NCBI GenBank assembly: GCA_023261915.1
Contig: JALRFT010000215.1
Coordinates: 1-17,976 of the forward strand
Direction of reading: 5' to 3'
From: Acidimicrobiales bacterium
Lineage (GTDB): Bacteria; Actinomycetota; Acidimicrobiia; Acidimicrobiales; Acidimicrobilacustridaceae
DNA: 17,976 nucleotides
Each line of letters opens with the position of its first letter. The first letter of the stretch is position 1. The notes beneath the pieces were generated by a model that searched no databases, had not been told where the DNA came from, and saw nothing but the letters and a program-made list of their open reading frames with translations. Made by a program: the position numbers and the translations under genes. This document shows, in pieces, positions 7,512 through 15,691 of this stretch.

Positions 7512-8779
7512 GTTGTCGCCGTCGGTCCGATGATCATGCCTGCCCCCACGGTGGCGTTGGAGAACTCATCGATCATGATGAACGAGCCGGTCGTTCGATT
7601 GCGACGGTACTCATCGAACACGATGGGCTGGGCGAGCCGGAGCGCCACACGTCCGATCTCATTCATGGTCAGTGCCCGTGCCTCGGTGTCCCGATGAAGC
7701 GTGTTCACGTCGAGCCGATAGCGGAGTTCGCCAATCTGAGTCCGGGTGGAGCGTGTCGTGTGCTTGAGCGCCCACGTGGTGCCGGTAGCCAACGGCACCT
7801 CATCGGCAAACCAGCAGACCATGGCCTCCACCTCGGTCCCAACATGTGGACGGTTATGGAGCCGACACAACATGTCACCGCGACCAACATCGAGTTCGTC
7901 AGTGAGGGTCATGGCCACCGACATCGGGGGAAACGCCTCAGTAATCGGCCCCTCGGGCGTGTCGATCGACCGCACGGTTGTGGTTCGACCCGACGGCAAC
8001 ACGATCACCTCGTCCCCGACAGAGAACACACCTCCGGCAACTTGTCCGGCGTACCCTCGGTAGTCGGCGAGCTGTGGATCACTGCCACCACGCGGTCGGA
8101 TCACGTACTGCACGGGGAACCGGGGATCGATGAGGTTGCGATCTGAGGCGATGAAGACTTCCTCAAGGTGGCTGAGAAGGGATGGGCCCTCGTACCACGG
8201 CATGTTCTCCGAACGGGACACCACGTTGTCGCCATAGAGGGCGGAAACCGGGATGAAGGTGACGTCACTGACCTCCAGCCGGGCTGCCCACCGGCGGAAG
8301 TCTTCCCGGACGGCATCAAAGGCCGCTCGGTCCCATCCCACGAGATCCATCTTGTTCACGGCGACGACGATGTGGGGGATGCGCAGCAACGACGCCAGGA
8401 ACACGTGACGCCGGGACTGTTCCACCATGCCGTTGCGGGCGTCGACGAGAACGAGGGCTAGGTCCGCCGTTGAGGCACCGGTGACCATGTTGCGCGTGTA
8501 CTGGGCATGGCCAGGCGTGTCGGCGAGGATGAACCGGCGGCGTGTGGTCGTGAAGTAGCGATAGGCAACGTCAATGGTGATGCCCTGGTCCCGCTCGGCT
8601 CGCAGACCATCGGTGATGAGGGCCAGATCGGTCACGGCGTCACCTCTGGCGGCACTGACGCGCTCCACGGACTCCAGTTGGTCGCTCATCAGCGCCTTGG
8701 AATCGAACAGCAGTCGCCCGATGAGGGTGCTCTTGCCGTCGTCGACCGATCCGGCGGTGGCCAACCGCATCAACTCCAT
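7508..8779 (-). CDS. cysN: Sulfate adenylyltransferase subunit 1 (GTPase subunit of ATP sulfurylase)
   Basis: The protein is 423 aa. It is an EF-Tu-like GTPase whose GTP hydrolysis drives sulfate activation to APS by CysD. The visible motifs are GSVDDGKST (10-18, G1), DTPGH (87-91, G3), NKMD (142-145, G4) and SAL (179-181, G5), followed by beta-barrel domains 2 and 3 from about residue 215. It is shorter than E. coli CysN (about 475 aa) and starts directly at the G1 strand, lacking that protein's N-terminal extension. Its ATG overlaps the cysD stop by one base (TAATG), and its TGA overlaps the cysC GTG. This strongly suggests translational coupling and fixed stoichiometry with both partners. 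No fused kinase domain is present. Confidence 0.96.
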   Translation of the reverse strand: MELMRLATAGSVDDGKSTLIGRLLFDSKALMSDQLESVERVSAARGDAVTDLALITDGLRAERDQGITIDVAYRYFTTTRRRFILADTPGHAQYTRNMVTGASTADLALVLVDARNGMVEQSRRHVFLASLLRIPHIVVAVNKMDLVGWDRAAFDAVREDFRRWAARLEVSDVTFIPVSALYGDNVVSRSENMPWYEGPSLLSHLEEVFIASDRNLIDPRFPVQYVIRPRGGSDPQLADYRGYAGQVAGGVFSVGDEVIVLPSGRTTTVRSIDTPEGPITEAFPPMSVAMTLTDELDVGRGDMLCRLHNRPHVGTEVEAMVCWFADEVPLATGTTWALKHTTRSTRTQIGELRYRLDVNTLHRDTEARALTMNEIGRVALRLAQPIVFDEYRRNRTTGSFIMIDEFSNATVGAGMIIGPTATT

Positions 8780-9684
8780 TAGAAGTAGCCCTCCCGCTTG
8801 CGGTCCTCCATGCCAGTGTCGCTGATCCGATCGTCAGCTCGGGTGGCGCCACGCTCCGTCAACTGGGAACGCTCAATCTCAGCGATGACGGCGGCGGGCG
8901 TATCGGCAACCGACGCGATGGCACCAGTGCACGAGGCGTCACCAACCGTCCGGTAACGCACGCTCAACTCTTCGATCTCGTCACCGGGAGCCTCTTCGAG
9001 GGCCGGGTGGAGCGCCATCAACATGCCCGCCCGCCGCACAACCTGACGTCGGTGGGCGAAATACAACGACGGCACCCCGATGTCGCGCTCGGCGATGTAT
9101 TGCCACACGTCGAGCTCAGTCCAGTTCGAAAGGGGGAACACCCGGACGTGTTCCCCGGGGTGATGGCGGGCGTTGTACAGAGCCCACAACTCGGGTCGCT
9201 GGGCCTGGGGGTTCCACTGGCCGAAGGCATCACGCAGCGAGAGCACCCGCTCTTTGGCCCGGGCCTTCTCCTCGTCGCGTCGGGCGCCACCAATCACGGC
9301 GTCGAAAACGTGGGCGCCGATGGCGTCGAGGAGCGTGACCGATTGCAGGCGGTTGCGGCCCCCACCCGGCAACTCGCGGACCCGACCGGCATCGATACTG
9401 TCCTGCACACGGGCGACGATGAGCTTGACCCCGAACTCCGACACCGTGCGGTCACGGAAGGCAATCACCTCATCGAAGTTGTGACCGGTATCGACATGCA
9501 TGACAGGGAACGGGATGGGTGCGGGCCAAAAGGCCCGACGGGCCAGGTGCAGAACCACCACCGAGTCCTTGCCCCCGCTAAAGAGGAGGACCGGTCGCTC
9601 GAATTCGGCGGCGACCTCGCGAAGAATGAATACGGCTTCGGCCTCAAGAGTTTCGAGATTTGAGAGGTCGTAATCGCTGATCAA
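8779..9684 (-). CDS. cysD: Sulfate adenylyltransferase subunit 2 (catalytic subunit of ATP sulfurylase)
   Basis: The protein is 301 aa from a TTG at 9684, against 302 for E. coli CysD. It adenylylates sulfate with ATP to give APS, in complex with CysN. The PP-loop SGGKDS is at 36-41, followed by HVDTGHNFDE and the basic GGARRDEEKAR segment that contacts nucleotide. The C-terminus ends in the family-typical KREGYF. I chose the TTG because GGAG lies five bases upstream and the length fits; a GTG at 9702 would add six residues. The frame stays open to 10044, but that part runs antisense into the arabinofuranosyltransferase-like gene and has no CysD character. It is the first gene of the cysDNC operon, divergent from the glycan operon. 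Confidence 0.95.
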   Translation of the reverse strand: MISDYDLSNLETLEAEAVFILREVAAEFERPVLLFSGGKDSVVVLHLARRAFWPAPIPFPVMHVDTGHNFDEVIAFRDRTVSEFGVKLIVARVQDSIDAGRVRELPGGGRNRLQSVTLLDAIGAHVFDAVIGGARRDEEKARAKERVLSLRDAFGQWNPQAQRPELWALYNARHHPGEHVRVFPLSNWTELDVWQYIAERDIGVPSLYFAHRRQVVRRAGMLMALHPALEEAPGDEIEELSVRYRTVGDASCTGAIASVADTPAAVIAEIERSQLTERGATRADDRISDTGMEDRKREGYF

Positions 9685-9831
9685 GGACGCTCCATCCCTC
9701 ACATGGTCCGCTCGGCAGGCTCGGGAACCCAAGACTAGGGGAGCGACACCGAAGTCCCGAGGCTGCTTCCGACACCGCTTACCGGCACGCACCACATGAG
9801 GGGAATCACCGGGGGTTAGGGTCACAGGACC
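9685..9831. promoter_or_regulatory. Divergent intergenic region between cysDNC and the glycan operon
   Basis: These 147 bases must hold the promoters of both operons. On the minus strand, TAGTCT (9737-9732) could be the cysD -10 box and would give a leader of about 40 bases. On the plus strand, TAGGGT (9817-9822) ends nine bases before the ATG at 9832 and may be the -10 box of a nearly leaderless transcript; AGGA at 9826-9829 is the only ribosome-site-like sequence. No convincing -35 boxes, operator palindrome or known sulfur riboswitch is visible. The shared region makes joint control of PAPS supply and glycan genes possible. Confidence 0.4.
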
Positions 9832-12800
9832 ATGGAGGGGGATTTGGCGACAGCGCCGATCATGACGCCACGCCGGTGGCTCGTGGCCGCCGCCATCGGC
9901 CTGATGGTGGTGACCTTCGCCCAGCGCTTCGGCGAGATCATCTACCTCTTCCGGGTTGATCGCGTCCTTGACCCGCTTCGCATGGCAGCCCGCAACCTTG
10001 AACTGTGGAACCCCTGGTGGGACATGGGATCGGTGCAGGTTCAAACGGTGGGCTACTGGCTCCCTATCGACCTGACGTTCGGGGCTGGGGCACTGCTCGG
10101 GATCCCGACGTGGATCGTCGAACGACTCTTCGTCGGGGGTCTCTTCGTTATCGGAATGTGGGGATGCGTTCGCCTCGCTGACGCTCTGCGCATCGGGACC
10201 CCAGTAAGCCGACTCATCGCCGGGTTCGCTTACGTCCTCACCTCCGTCATCCTCACTCGAGTCGGCCAGCAGTCGGTATGGGGCATGGGCGCAGTGTTCG
10301 CCCCGTGGACCATCGTTCCCCTCGTCACCGGCGCCAACGGGGGTTCTCCTCGTCGCGCGGCAGCCCGCTCGGCAGTGGCGGTTGCACTTATGGGGGGCGC
10401 CAATGCGGCGGTGGTATTCGCAGTGCTCCCCGCTCCCCTGCTCTACCTGCTCACCCGCCAGAGGGGCCCACGGCGGGCGGCGCTTCTGCGGTGGTGGATA
10501 CTCGCCGTCATCGCGGCCATGGCCGTGTGGCTCCCGGCGTTGTACTTCTTCGCCCGCTTCGGACCCAACATCCTTGACTACACCGAGACGGTCGCCACGA
10601 CGGTCGGCCCGACGGGCCTGGTCGACGTCCTACGTGGCAGCGCCGACTGGCTGGGGCGAATCGCCTCGCCGACGGTTGCCCTTCCATCGGGAAACGTGCT
10701 CGCCACCCGGGCCATCCCCATCGTTGCCACGGTGGCCATTGCGGCGGTGGGACTCGGCGGTCTGGCTGCGCGGCACCTGCGCGAACGTCGGTTCCTCATC
10801 GGCCTACTGGTCCTCGGTGTGATGGCCGTCGGTGGAGCCAACGGAGGGATATTCGGTAGTCCGCTGACCGAGGTGTACCGGACACTGCTCGACGGCAGTC
10901 TCGGTGCATTCCGCAACGTCTACAAGTTCCAACCGCTCGTGACACTCCCCCTGGTTCTGGGCATCGCCCATGGCCTCTCGCTGATTACTGCTCCCCACCA
11001 GAGAACGGCGCGGTTCCGCAACGAGCTTGTCGTACCAGTACTCGCCGCTGTGGTCATCGCCGCGGCGGCAATGCCGCTGTGGACCAACACACTGACCCGT
11101 GGACCCGGTTTCGACGAGGTGCCACCGGCGTGGGAGGAGGCCCGCCAATGGCTGTCGGAACGCGATGATCAAGGACGGGTGTTGGCACTCCCGGGGATGG
11201 GCGAGGCAGAACTCTCGTGGGCGTATCTCCGACAACTCCCGATCCAATGGGGAGCAGATATCACCTGGGCGACTCGCCATCAGGCGCCCCTCGGTGGCGG
11301 CGGGGCCATCGAAGTGCTCGACGCCGTGGAGCGTTCCATCGTCCGCGGTGGCGACCCCGGGCTCGCCACCTTTCTCCGCCGGGCAGGCTTCGCCCACGTG
11401 CTCGTGGCCACTGACTACGAGCCGGCATCGTTCAACGCCCCCGACCCGGTCACCATCTCGACTGCACTTGAGCGCAGCGGGCTGACCAAGGTCGCCGGGT
11501 TTGGTGAGGACACCTATACCGACCCCATCTTCGGCGGCGTCAGTCTCGACGAGATCGGCATCTTCGCCGTCGACAACCCGGCACGGGTGACGACGTATCC
11601 ACTGGCGACGGCGTCGTGGCTCAGCGGTGATGTCGAGTCCACTCTCGGACTCCCGGAAGTCCTCGGCGACCGAGCGTGGATCCTCACCGGTGACCCGCTC
11701 CCCACCAGCATCAATCCGGATCTGTGGACCATCACCGATGGCAACAGCAGGTACCTCGTCAACTTCGGGTCCATACGGAGCAACCGGTCCTACGTGCTCG
11801 GCCCCGATGAACAACCACCCAGTGACGTTCCTCAGTCCCGGCCGCGCCTCGACATCCGCAATGGCGCCGAATTCACCACCCAGATCATCGATGGTGTCAG
11901 CTCAATTGCGGCGTCGAGCACCGGTCCGGGATTCTTCTCACGACTTCGTCCCGACCATGATCCGGCCAACGCTCTCGATGGGGACTCCGAGACCTTCTGG
12001 GCCCCGGCCCGGACCAACGTCGGCACCTCTGTCGACTGGGCAGGGAAGGACCAGTGGATCGAGCTTCGATTCGATACACCCCGATCACTTGAAGGACTGG
12101 GGGTCGAACTCGTGGTGGGTGTCCTGCGAAACGACGTTCCCGTCACCGTCGTCACCGAAACCGACGCAGGGACGAGAACGACCGAACTCGCCGGGACCGA
12201 GGATCCCCAATCGCTCGACATCGATCCCAACCCGACATCCCGACTACGTGTGACGATCACCAACGAGTCGCTCCAGGCTGGCGGTGACGTCGTCGGCATC
12301 AGCGAACTCCGCCTACCCGGTAATCCCACCCGGCCGCGCCTTGCCACACCGGCCGAACTCACCGAGGAGTTCTCACGTCCGGATGCGGCCACCCCGGCCT
12401 GGGTGCTAACCCGCAATCGCAACGAAGGCAGGGAGACGGCGGGGAACTGGCGGCGTCGCATCACGGTGCCACGATCGGCCGACGTCGATATTGATGTCAC
12501 CGGCGCCATAGCCAGCAGCAAGGCGGGCCTGCAGCTCGTCAACACCACCCCCGGCTTCAGCGTCGAGGCCGGCTCGACACTGCTCGATCTTCCCGAGGCC
12601 GCCGCCCGGAACCTCTTCGATGGAGATCCCTCCACGGTCTGGGTTGCCGGACAGGTCGCCTCGGCCACAACCGATTTAGAGACCCTTGACATCAGGTGGA
12701 CCGAGGAGCGAACCATTGACCGCCTCCGACTCGGACTCTCACCCGAGATATTCGCCAGTCCGATCGAAGTCGTGGTGCGCTCTCTCGAAAGTGGTGAGGA

Positions 12801-13911
12801 ACGAAGCGGAGTGGTTGGTGCCGATGGCACCGTTGCATTCGAACCCCTGCGGACCTCGGGCGTCGAGGTGACGCTCTTCTACCCCCCGTGGGACCCCGAC
12901 GCCGACGACCTGTCCCTCGGCCTGCTGTTCCTCGATATTCCCGGCATTACCGATCTCCTCCCGGGACCCATCGACCCCAACGCCGCAATCGTTGCCAGTT
13001 GCGACACCGGGCCACGGATCTCCATCGGTGCCTCAACCGTTCGCTTCTCCGCCACCACGACATTGGGCGCCCTGCTTGACGGTAGGCCGGTCTCTCTCCA
13101 GGCATGTGATCCATCCCCGCTCGCACTCGCCGCCGGGGACACCACCATCGACGTTGTAAGTGGCGACGGGGTGGCGGTGGACCAGCTGGTTCTTGGACGT
13201 CCGCCCCTCATCGTGCCGACGGACGAATCGCTTCCGTCAGGACGGGGGGTGCGCGAGCTCACGTGGGGTGACGGAGAACGCAGCGTCGAAGTCGACGCCG
13301 GAAGCGATGGTCTGCTCGTGGTCAACGAGATCTTCAACAGAGGATGGGAAGCACGACTTGGCGATCTCACACTCGATCCGGTCCGCATCGACGGTTGGCG
13401 GCAGGGGTTCGTCCTGCCCTCGGGGGAAGGCGGAACCGTCTCGCTCACCTACGTTCCCAACCGACCGTTCCAGATCGCCACCTGGCTCGGCGTCCTCCTC
13501 CTGCTCGCTGTCTTCGTCCTGGCCATGGTCCCGGCCCGTGCACCGGGCAGTGCGCCGATCACCGAGGGGCAATGGCCGCGGTGGCTGCTCTGGAGTGGCG
13601 CAGCCATCGCTGCGGTGTGGACCTGCGGTATCGGTGCCATCGCCCTTGCGCCGCTGGTGTGGCTGGGTCGCCGTAACCGGGGCGCCCTCCCCGTGGTGGC
13701 GGTCGCTGGGTTCCTCGCCGCCGGCGCATGGGTCGTCGTGACCAAACAGTTCGACCCTCCCGGCCCGTGGGGGGCCGAGAGCTGGCCAGCCACAATGGCT
13801 GCCGTCGTAGCGCTCCTCGCCGTCGTCGCCAGTGCACTCCTCGCCCATCAATCCAGCGACACCGGCGAAACGGAAGAGCACCGCACTTCGGCTGAAGGTG
13901 CAAAGTCGTGA
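9832..13911 (+). CDS. AftD-like alpha-(1->3)-arabinofuranosyltransferase family protein (DUF3367 GT-C) with discoidin-like modules
   Basis: The protein is 1359 aa, close to mycobacterial AftD (about 1400). Residues about 12-420 form a multi-pass GT-C membrane domain. The first extracytoplasmic loop carries FRVDRVLDPLR (40-50, Asp43 and Asp47 being candidate catalytic residues), then LWNPWWDMGSVQ (58-69), as in DUF3367 proteins. A long extracytoplasmic region follows with two F5/8 type C (discoidin)-like carbohydrate-binding modules: about 685-830 (ALDGDSETFW) and about 890-1010 (LFDGDPSTVW). Four hydrophobic segments (about 1210-1345) end the protein. The family uses polyprenyl-phosphate sugar donors outside the membrane; in mycobacteria the product is arabinan. 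Here both sugar and polymer are unproven. Starts at TTG 9844 (GGAGG five bases upstream) or ATG 9862 are possible. It overlaps the sulfotransferase gene by four bases. Confidence 0.88.
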   Translation: MEGDLATAPIMTPRRWLVAAAIGLMVVTFAQRFGEIIYLFRVDRVLDPLRMAARNLELWNPWWDMGSVQVQTVGYWLPIDLTFGAGALLGIPTWIVERLFVGGLFVIGMWGCVRLADALRIGTPVSRLIAGFAYVLTSVILTRVGQQSVWGMGAVFAPWTIVPLVTGANGGSPRRAAARSAVAVALMGGANAAVVFAVLPAPLLYLLTRQRGPRRAALLRWWILAVIAAMAVWLPALYFFARFGPNILDYTETVATTVGPTGLVDVLRGSADWLGRIASPTVALPSGNVLATRAIPIVATVAIAAVGLGGLAARHLRERRFLIGLLVLGVMAVGGANGGIFGSPLTEVYRTLLDGSLGAFRNVYKFQPLVTLPLVLGIAHGLSLITAPHQRTARFRNELVVPVLAAVVIAAAAMPLWTNTLTRGPGFDEVPPAWEEARQWLSERDDQGRVLALPGMGEAELSWAYLRQLPIQWGADITWATRHQAPLGGGGAIEVLDAVERSIVRGGDPGLATFLRRAGFAHVLVATDYEPASFNAPDPVTISTALERSGLTKVAGFGEDTYTDPIFGGVSLDEIGIFAVDNPARVTTYPLATASWLSGDVESTLGLPEVLGDRAWILTGDPLPTSINPDLWTITDGNSRYLVNFGSIRSNRSYVLGPDEQPPSDVPQSRPRLDIRNGAEFTTQIIDGVSSIAASSTGPGFFSRLRPDHDPANALDGDSETFWAPARTNVGTSVDWAGKDQWIELRFDTPRSLEGLGVELVVGVLRNDVPVTVVTETDAGTRTTELAGTEDPQSLDIDPNPTSRLRVTITNESLQAGGDVVGISELRLPGNPTRPRLATPAELTEEFSRPDAATPAWVLTRNRNEGRETAGNWRRRITVPRSADVDIDVTGAIASSKAGLQLVNTTPGFSVEAGSTLLDLPEAAARNLFDGDPSTVWVAGQVASATTDLETLDIRWTEERTIDRLRLGLSPEIFASPIEVVVRSLESGEERSGVVGADGTVAFEPLRTSGVEVTLFYPPWDPDADDLSLGLLFLDIPGITDLLPGPIDPNAAIVASCDTGPRISIGASTVRFSATTTLGALLDGRPVSLQACDPSPLALAAGDTTIDVVSGDGVAVDQLVLGRPPLIVPTDESLPSGRGVRELTWGDGERSVEVDAGSDGLLVVNEIFNRGWEARLGDLTLDPVRIDGWRQGFVLPSGEGGTVSLTYVPNRPFQIATWLGVLLLLAVFVLAMVPARAPGSAPITEGQWPRWLLWSGAAIAAVWTCGIGAIALAPLVWLGRRNRGALPVVAVAGFLAAGAWVVVTKQFDPPGPWGAESWPATMAAVVALLAVVASALLAHQSSDTGETEEHRTSAEGAKS

Positions 13912-14939
13912 GCCAATCCCCCACCGTGGTGTACATCGGCGGTACTGGCCGTACCGGCTCGACCACCGTGGACCAGCTCGCCGGACAACTCCCCGGATGG
14001 TTCTCGGCCGGTGAGATGGGCTGGTTCTGGCAGCTCGCCGTCGGAGCAAATGGACGATGTCCCTGTGGCCGCATCGTGCCCGAGTGCGAGGTCTGGTCCG
14101 CAGTGCTGGCCCGAGTCGTGGACGGGACGTCCATGGGTGATGACGTGGCGAGTGTCGCTGCCCACATGACCGAAGCCCGACGGACGTTCCACTCGGTCCA
14201 CCTGCCCGCCATGGTCTTGCCGGGTTTTTCCCGGCGGCGATTGGGTCGGATGCAGTCATACCTCGATACCCAGCGACTGCTCTACGACGCCATCGGAGAG
14301 GTTACCGGTGCCCGTGTGATCGTGGACTCCGCCAAGGAGCCCCACTACGCGTTCCTCCTTCGCCAGGGCGCCGGACTCGACATCCGATTCGTGCATCTCG
14401 TCCGGGACCCTCGAGCGGTTGGCTACAGCTGGGGTAGGCGCAAGCAGGAAACCGGTCTGGAGGGAGATCGGGTCATGGAGTCACGTGGTGTACTCCGGAC
14501 CTCGGCGTACTACCTCGTGTCCAACATTGCTGCTGAGTTGCTGTGGCGTCGCCACCGCCGCCAATACTGCTTCGTCCGCTACGAGGATTTCGTCGCCGAT
14601 CCAGTCGGTACGCTCACAAGCCTTGCCCGATTCGCCGGGGACGAACGTGACGAGGCCACCCTGCCTCCACCAGAATCCGACGGCGGATGGGGCCTCAACC
14701 CTGCCGCCACCCACACTGCATGGGGGAACCCCGACCGCATTGGACGGACGTCACTGCGAATCCGTGAGGACACTGCCTGGCGCGGCGGTCTCCCTGCTTG
14801 GAAAGCGTGGCTGCTCACGATCATCAATCTGCCGCTGGTGTGGCGCTACGGCTACCCCATGCGACCCTCGGGCCGCGTTGCCCCGGCGGCTCGGTCGGGC
14901 CGCTTGCGAGCATCGTCAATTGGACCGAGCCGTCAATGA
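13908..14939 (+). CDS. PAPS-dependent sulfotransferase
   Basis: The protein is 343 aa and cytoplasmic. It transfers sulfate from PAPS to a hydroxyl or amine of an acceptor, probably a glycan or lipid precursor. The 5'-phosphosulfate loop GGTGRTGST is at 11-19. The 3'-phosphate site is VRDPRAVGYSW (165-175), with Arg166 and Ser174 as expected ligands. DSAKEP (140-145) and RYEDF (224-228) are further family landmarks. A cysteine cluster CPCG (51-54) with Cys60 and a nearby Trp63 is typical of this bacterial subgroup and may bind metal or form a structural loop. The GTG start lies in a GTGA overlap with the preceding gene, with AGGTG upstream, and the stop overlaps the next ATG (ATGA). It is therefore translationally coupled on both sides. 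The cysDNC operon that supplies its donor is divergent from this operon. The acceptor is unknown. Confidence 0.9.
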   Translation: MSQSPTVVYIGGTGRTGSTTVDQLAGQLPGWFSAGEMGWFWQLAVGANGRCPCGRIVPECEVWSAVLARVVDGTSMGDDVASVAAHMTEARRTFHSVHLPAMVLPGFSRRRLGRMQSYLDTQRLLYDAIGEVTGARVIVDSAKEPHYAFLLRQGAGLDIRFVHLVRDPRAVGYSWGRRKQETGLEGDRVMESRGVLRTSAYYLVSNIAAELLWRRHRRQYCFVRYEDFVADPVGTLTSLARFAGDERDEATLPPPESDGGWGLNPAATHTAWGNPDRIGRTSLRIREDTAWRGGLPAWKAWLLTIINLPLVWRYGYPMRPSGRVAPAARSGRLRASSIGPSRQ

Positions 14940-15691
14940 CCACCAACACGACCGACTCACCGATCCGGGAGACGCCCCCAGGGATTGGGCCCGGCCTCGC
15001 GGCGGCAACGGTGATCACGTTCGTCGTCACTGCAATTGGGATCTTCGGCTGGTTCACGCTTGATCGCCCACCAGCAACATTCCCCCCAGCGAGTCGGAGC
15101 AGCGTCGCCGCTCCTCCGACCCCGATTTCAGCCAACGGAATGGTGACCGATCCGCTCCTCGGGACCTGGTCAGCGAGGAACGGGACAGTTGTCATTGACA
15201 CCGCAACCGGCGGCGACGGAACTGCACCGAGTGGGGGGCCATTGGCCGTGGCATTGACGCCACTCAAGGCGCAGAACGGATTCATCGCCGCCAAGGGGGC
15301 GCCCGTGACCCCCGGTTGGGCGATGACCTTTCGCTGGCTCGATAGGCAGAACCACGGATGGTTGCGGGTGGCACCGAACTATGCGGCAGTGAAGGTCGGG
15401 GTCACTGTTGATGGAGTCGACATCGATCTCGGAACGTTCTCCCCCATTGCTGTGGAGGGCTCCACCTTTGAAATTGATGTCGTTGACGACGAGGCTCTGG
15501 TGTGGGTGAGGGACCAACTGGTCGGTCGGGTGGATGGTGTCCCGATAGACCTCGGCCAACGATGGGGTGTCATGGGTGACAACCGGGCAATAGGTGTTGC
15601 CGGGTGGGCAGGCGCAATCGCAGGCCCCGTCGACAGCACTTGGCTTGACGACAAGGCGGACCTGACGGAGAGCGACGACCGTGACGAGTAG
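14936..15691 (+). CDS. Single-pass membrane-anchored protein with LamG/concanavalin-like domain, function unknown
   Basis: The protein is 251 aa from the ATG at 14936, which overlaps the sulfotransferase stop (ATGA). The same frame is open upstream to 14798, but that part duplicates sulfotransferase coding sequence in another frame. Residues 1-19 are polar, 20-41 form one membrane helix, and 44-68 are a Pro/Ser/Ala linker, so the rest should face outwards. Residues about 75-238 alternate beta strands, with FRWLDRQNHGWLRV (122-135) and VWVRDQLVGRVDG (189-201). That pattern is seen in concanavalin-like (LamG or DUF1080-type) sandwiches that bind or cut glycans. I see no clear catalytic pair, so binding is more likely than hydrolysis. 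Its position between a sulfotransferase and an acyltransferase suggests a role with the same envelope glycan. I do not recognise a named family with certainty. Confidence 0.8.
   Translation: MTTNTTDSPIRETPPGIGPGLAAATVITFVVTAIGIFGWFTLDRPPATFPPASRSSVAAPPTPISANGMVTDPLLGTWSARNGTVVIDTATGGDGTAPSGGPLAVALTPLKAQNGFIAAKGAPVTPGWAMTFRWLDRQNHGWLRVAPNYAAVKVGVTVDGVDIDLGTFSPIAVEGSTFEIDVVDDEALVWVRDQLVGRVDGVPIDLGQRWGVMGDNRAIGVAGWAGAIAGPVDSTWLDDKADLTESDDRDE

Noticed and set aside
9685..10044. 120-codon upstream extension of cysD
   Set aside because: The extension is antisense to the GT-C gene, lacks CysD similarity and would make the protein far longer than the usual 300 residues.
10804..12830. Long minus-strand open frames of 336 and 332 codons inside the GT-C gene
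   Set aside because: High-GC shadow frames: low-complexity Arg/Ser/Pro content, no domain, and fully covered by a well-supported gene on the other strand.
13237..14259. Minus-strand 340-codon frame across the GT-C/sulfotransferase junction
   Set aside because: It is antisense to two recognised genes and its sequence resembles no protein family.
14798..14935. 46-codon upstream extension of the LamG-like gene
   Set aside because: It lies in a different frame inside the sulfotransferase C-terminus; the ATGA overlap at 14936 is the natural start.
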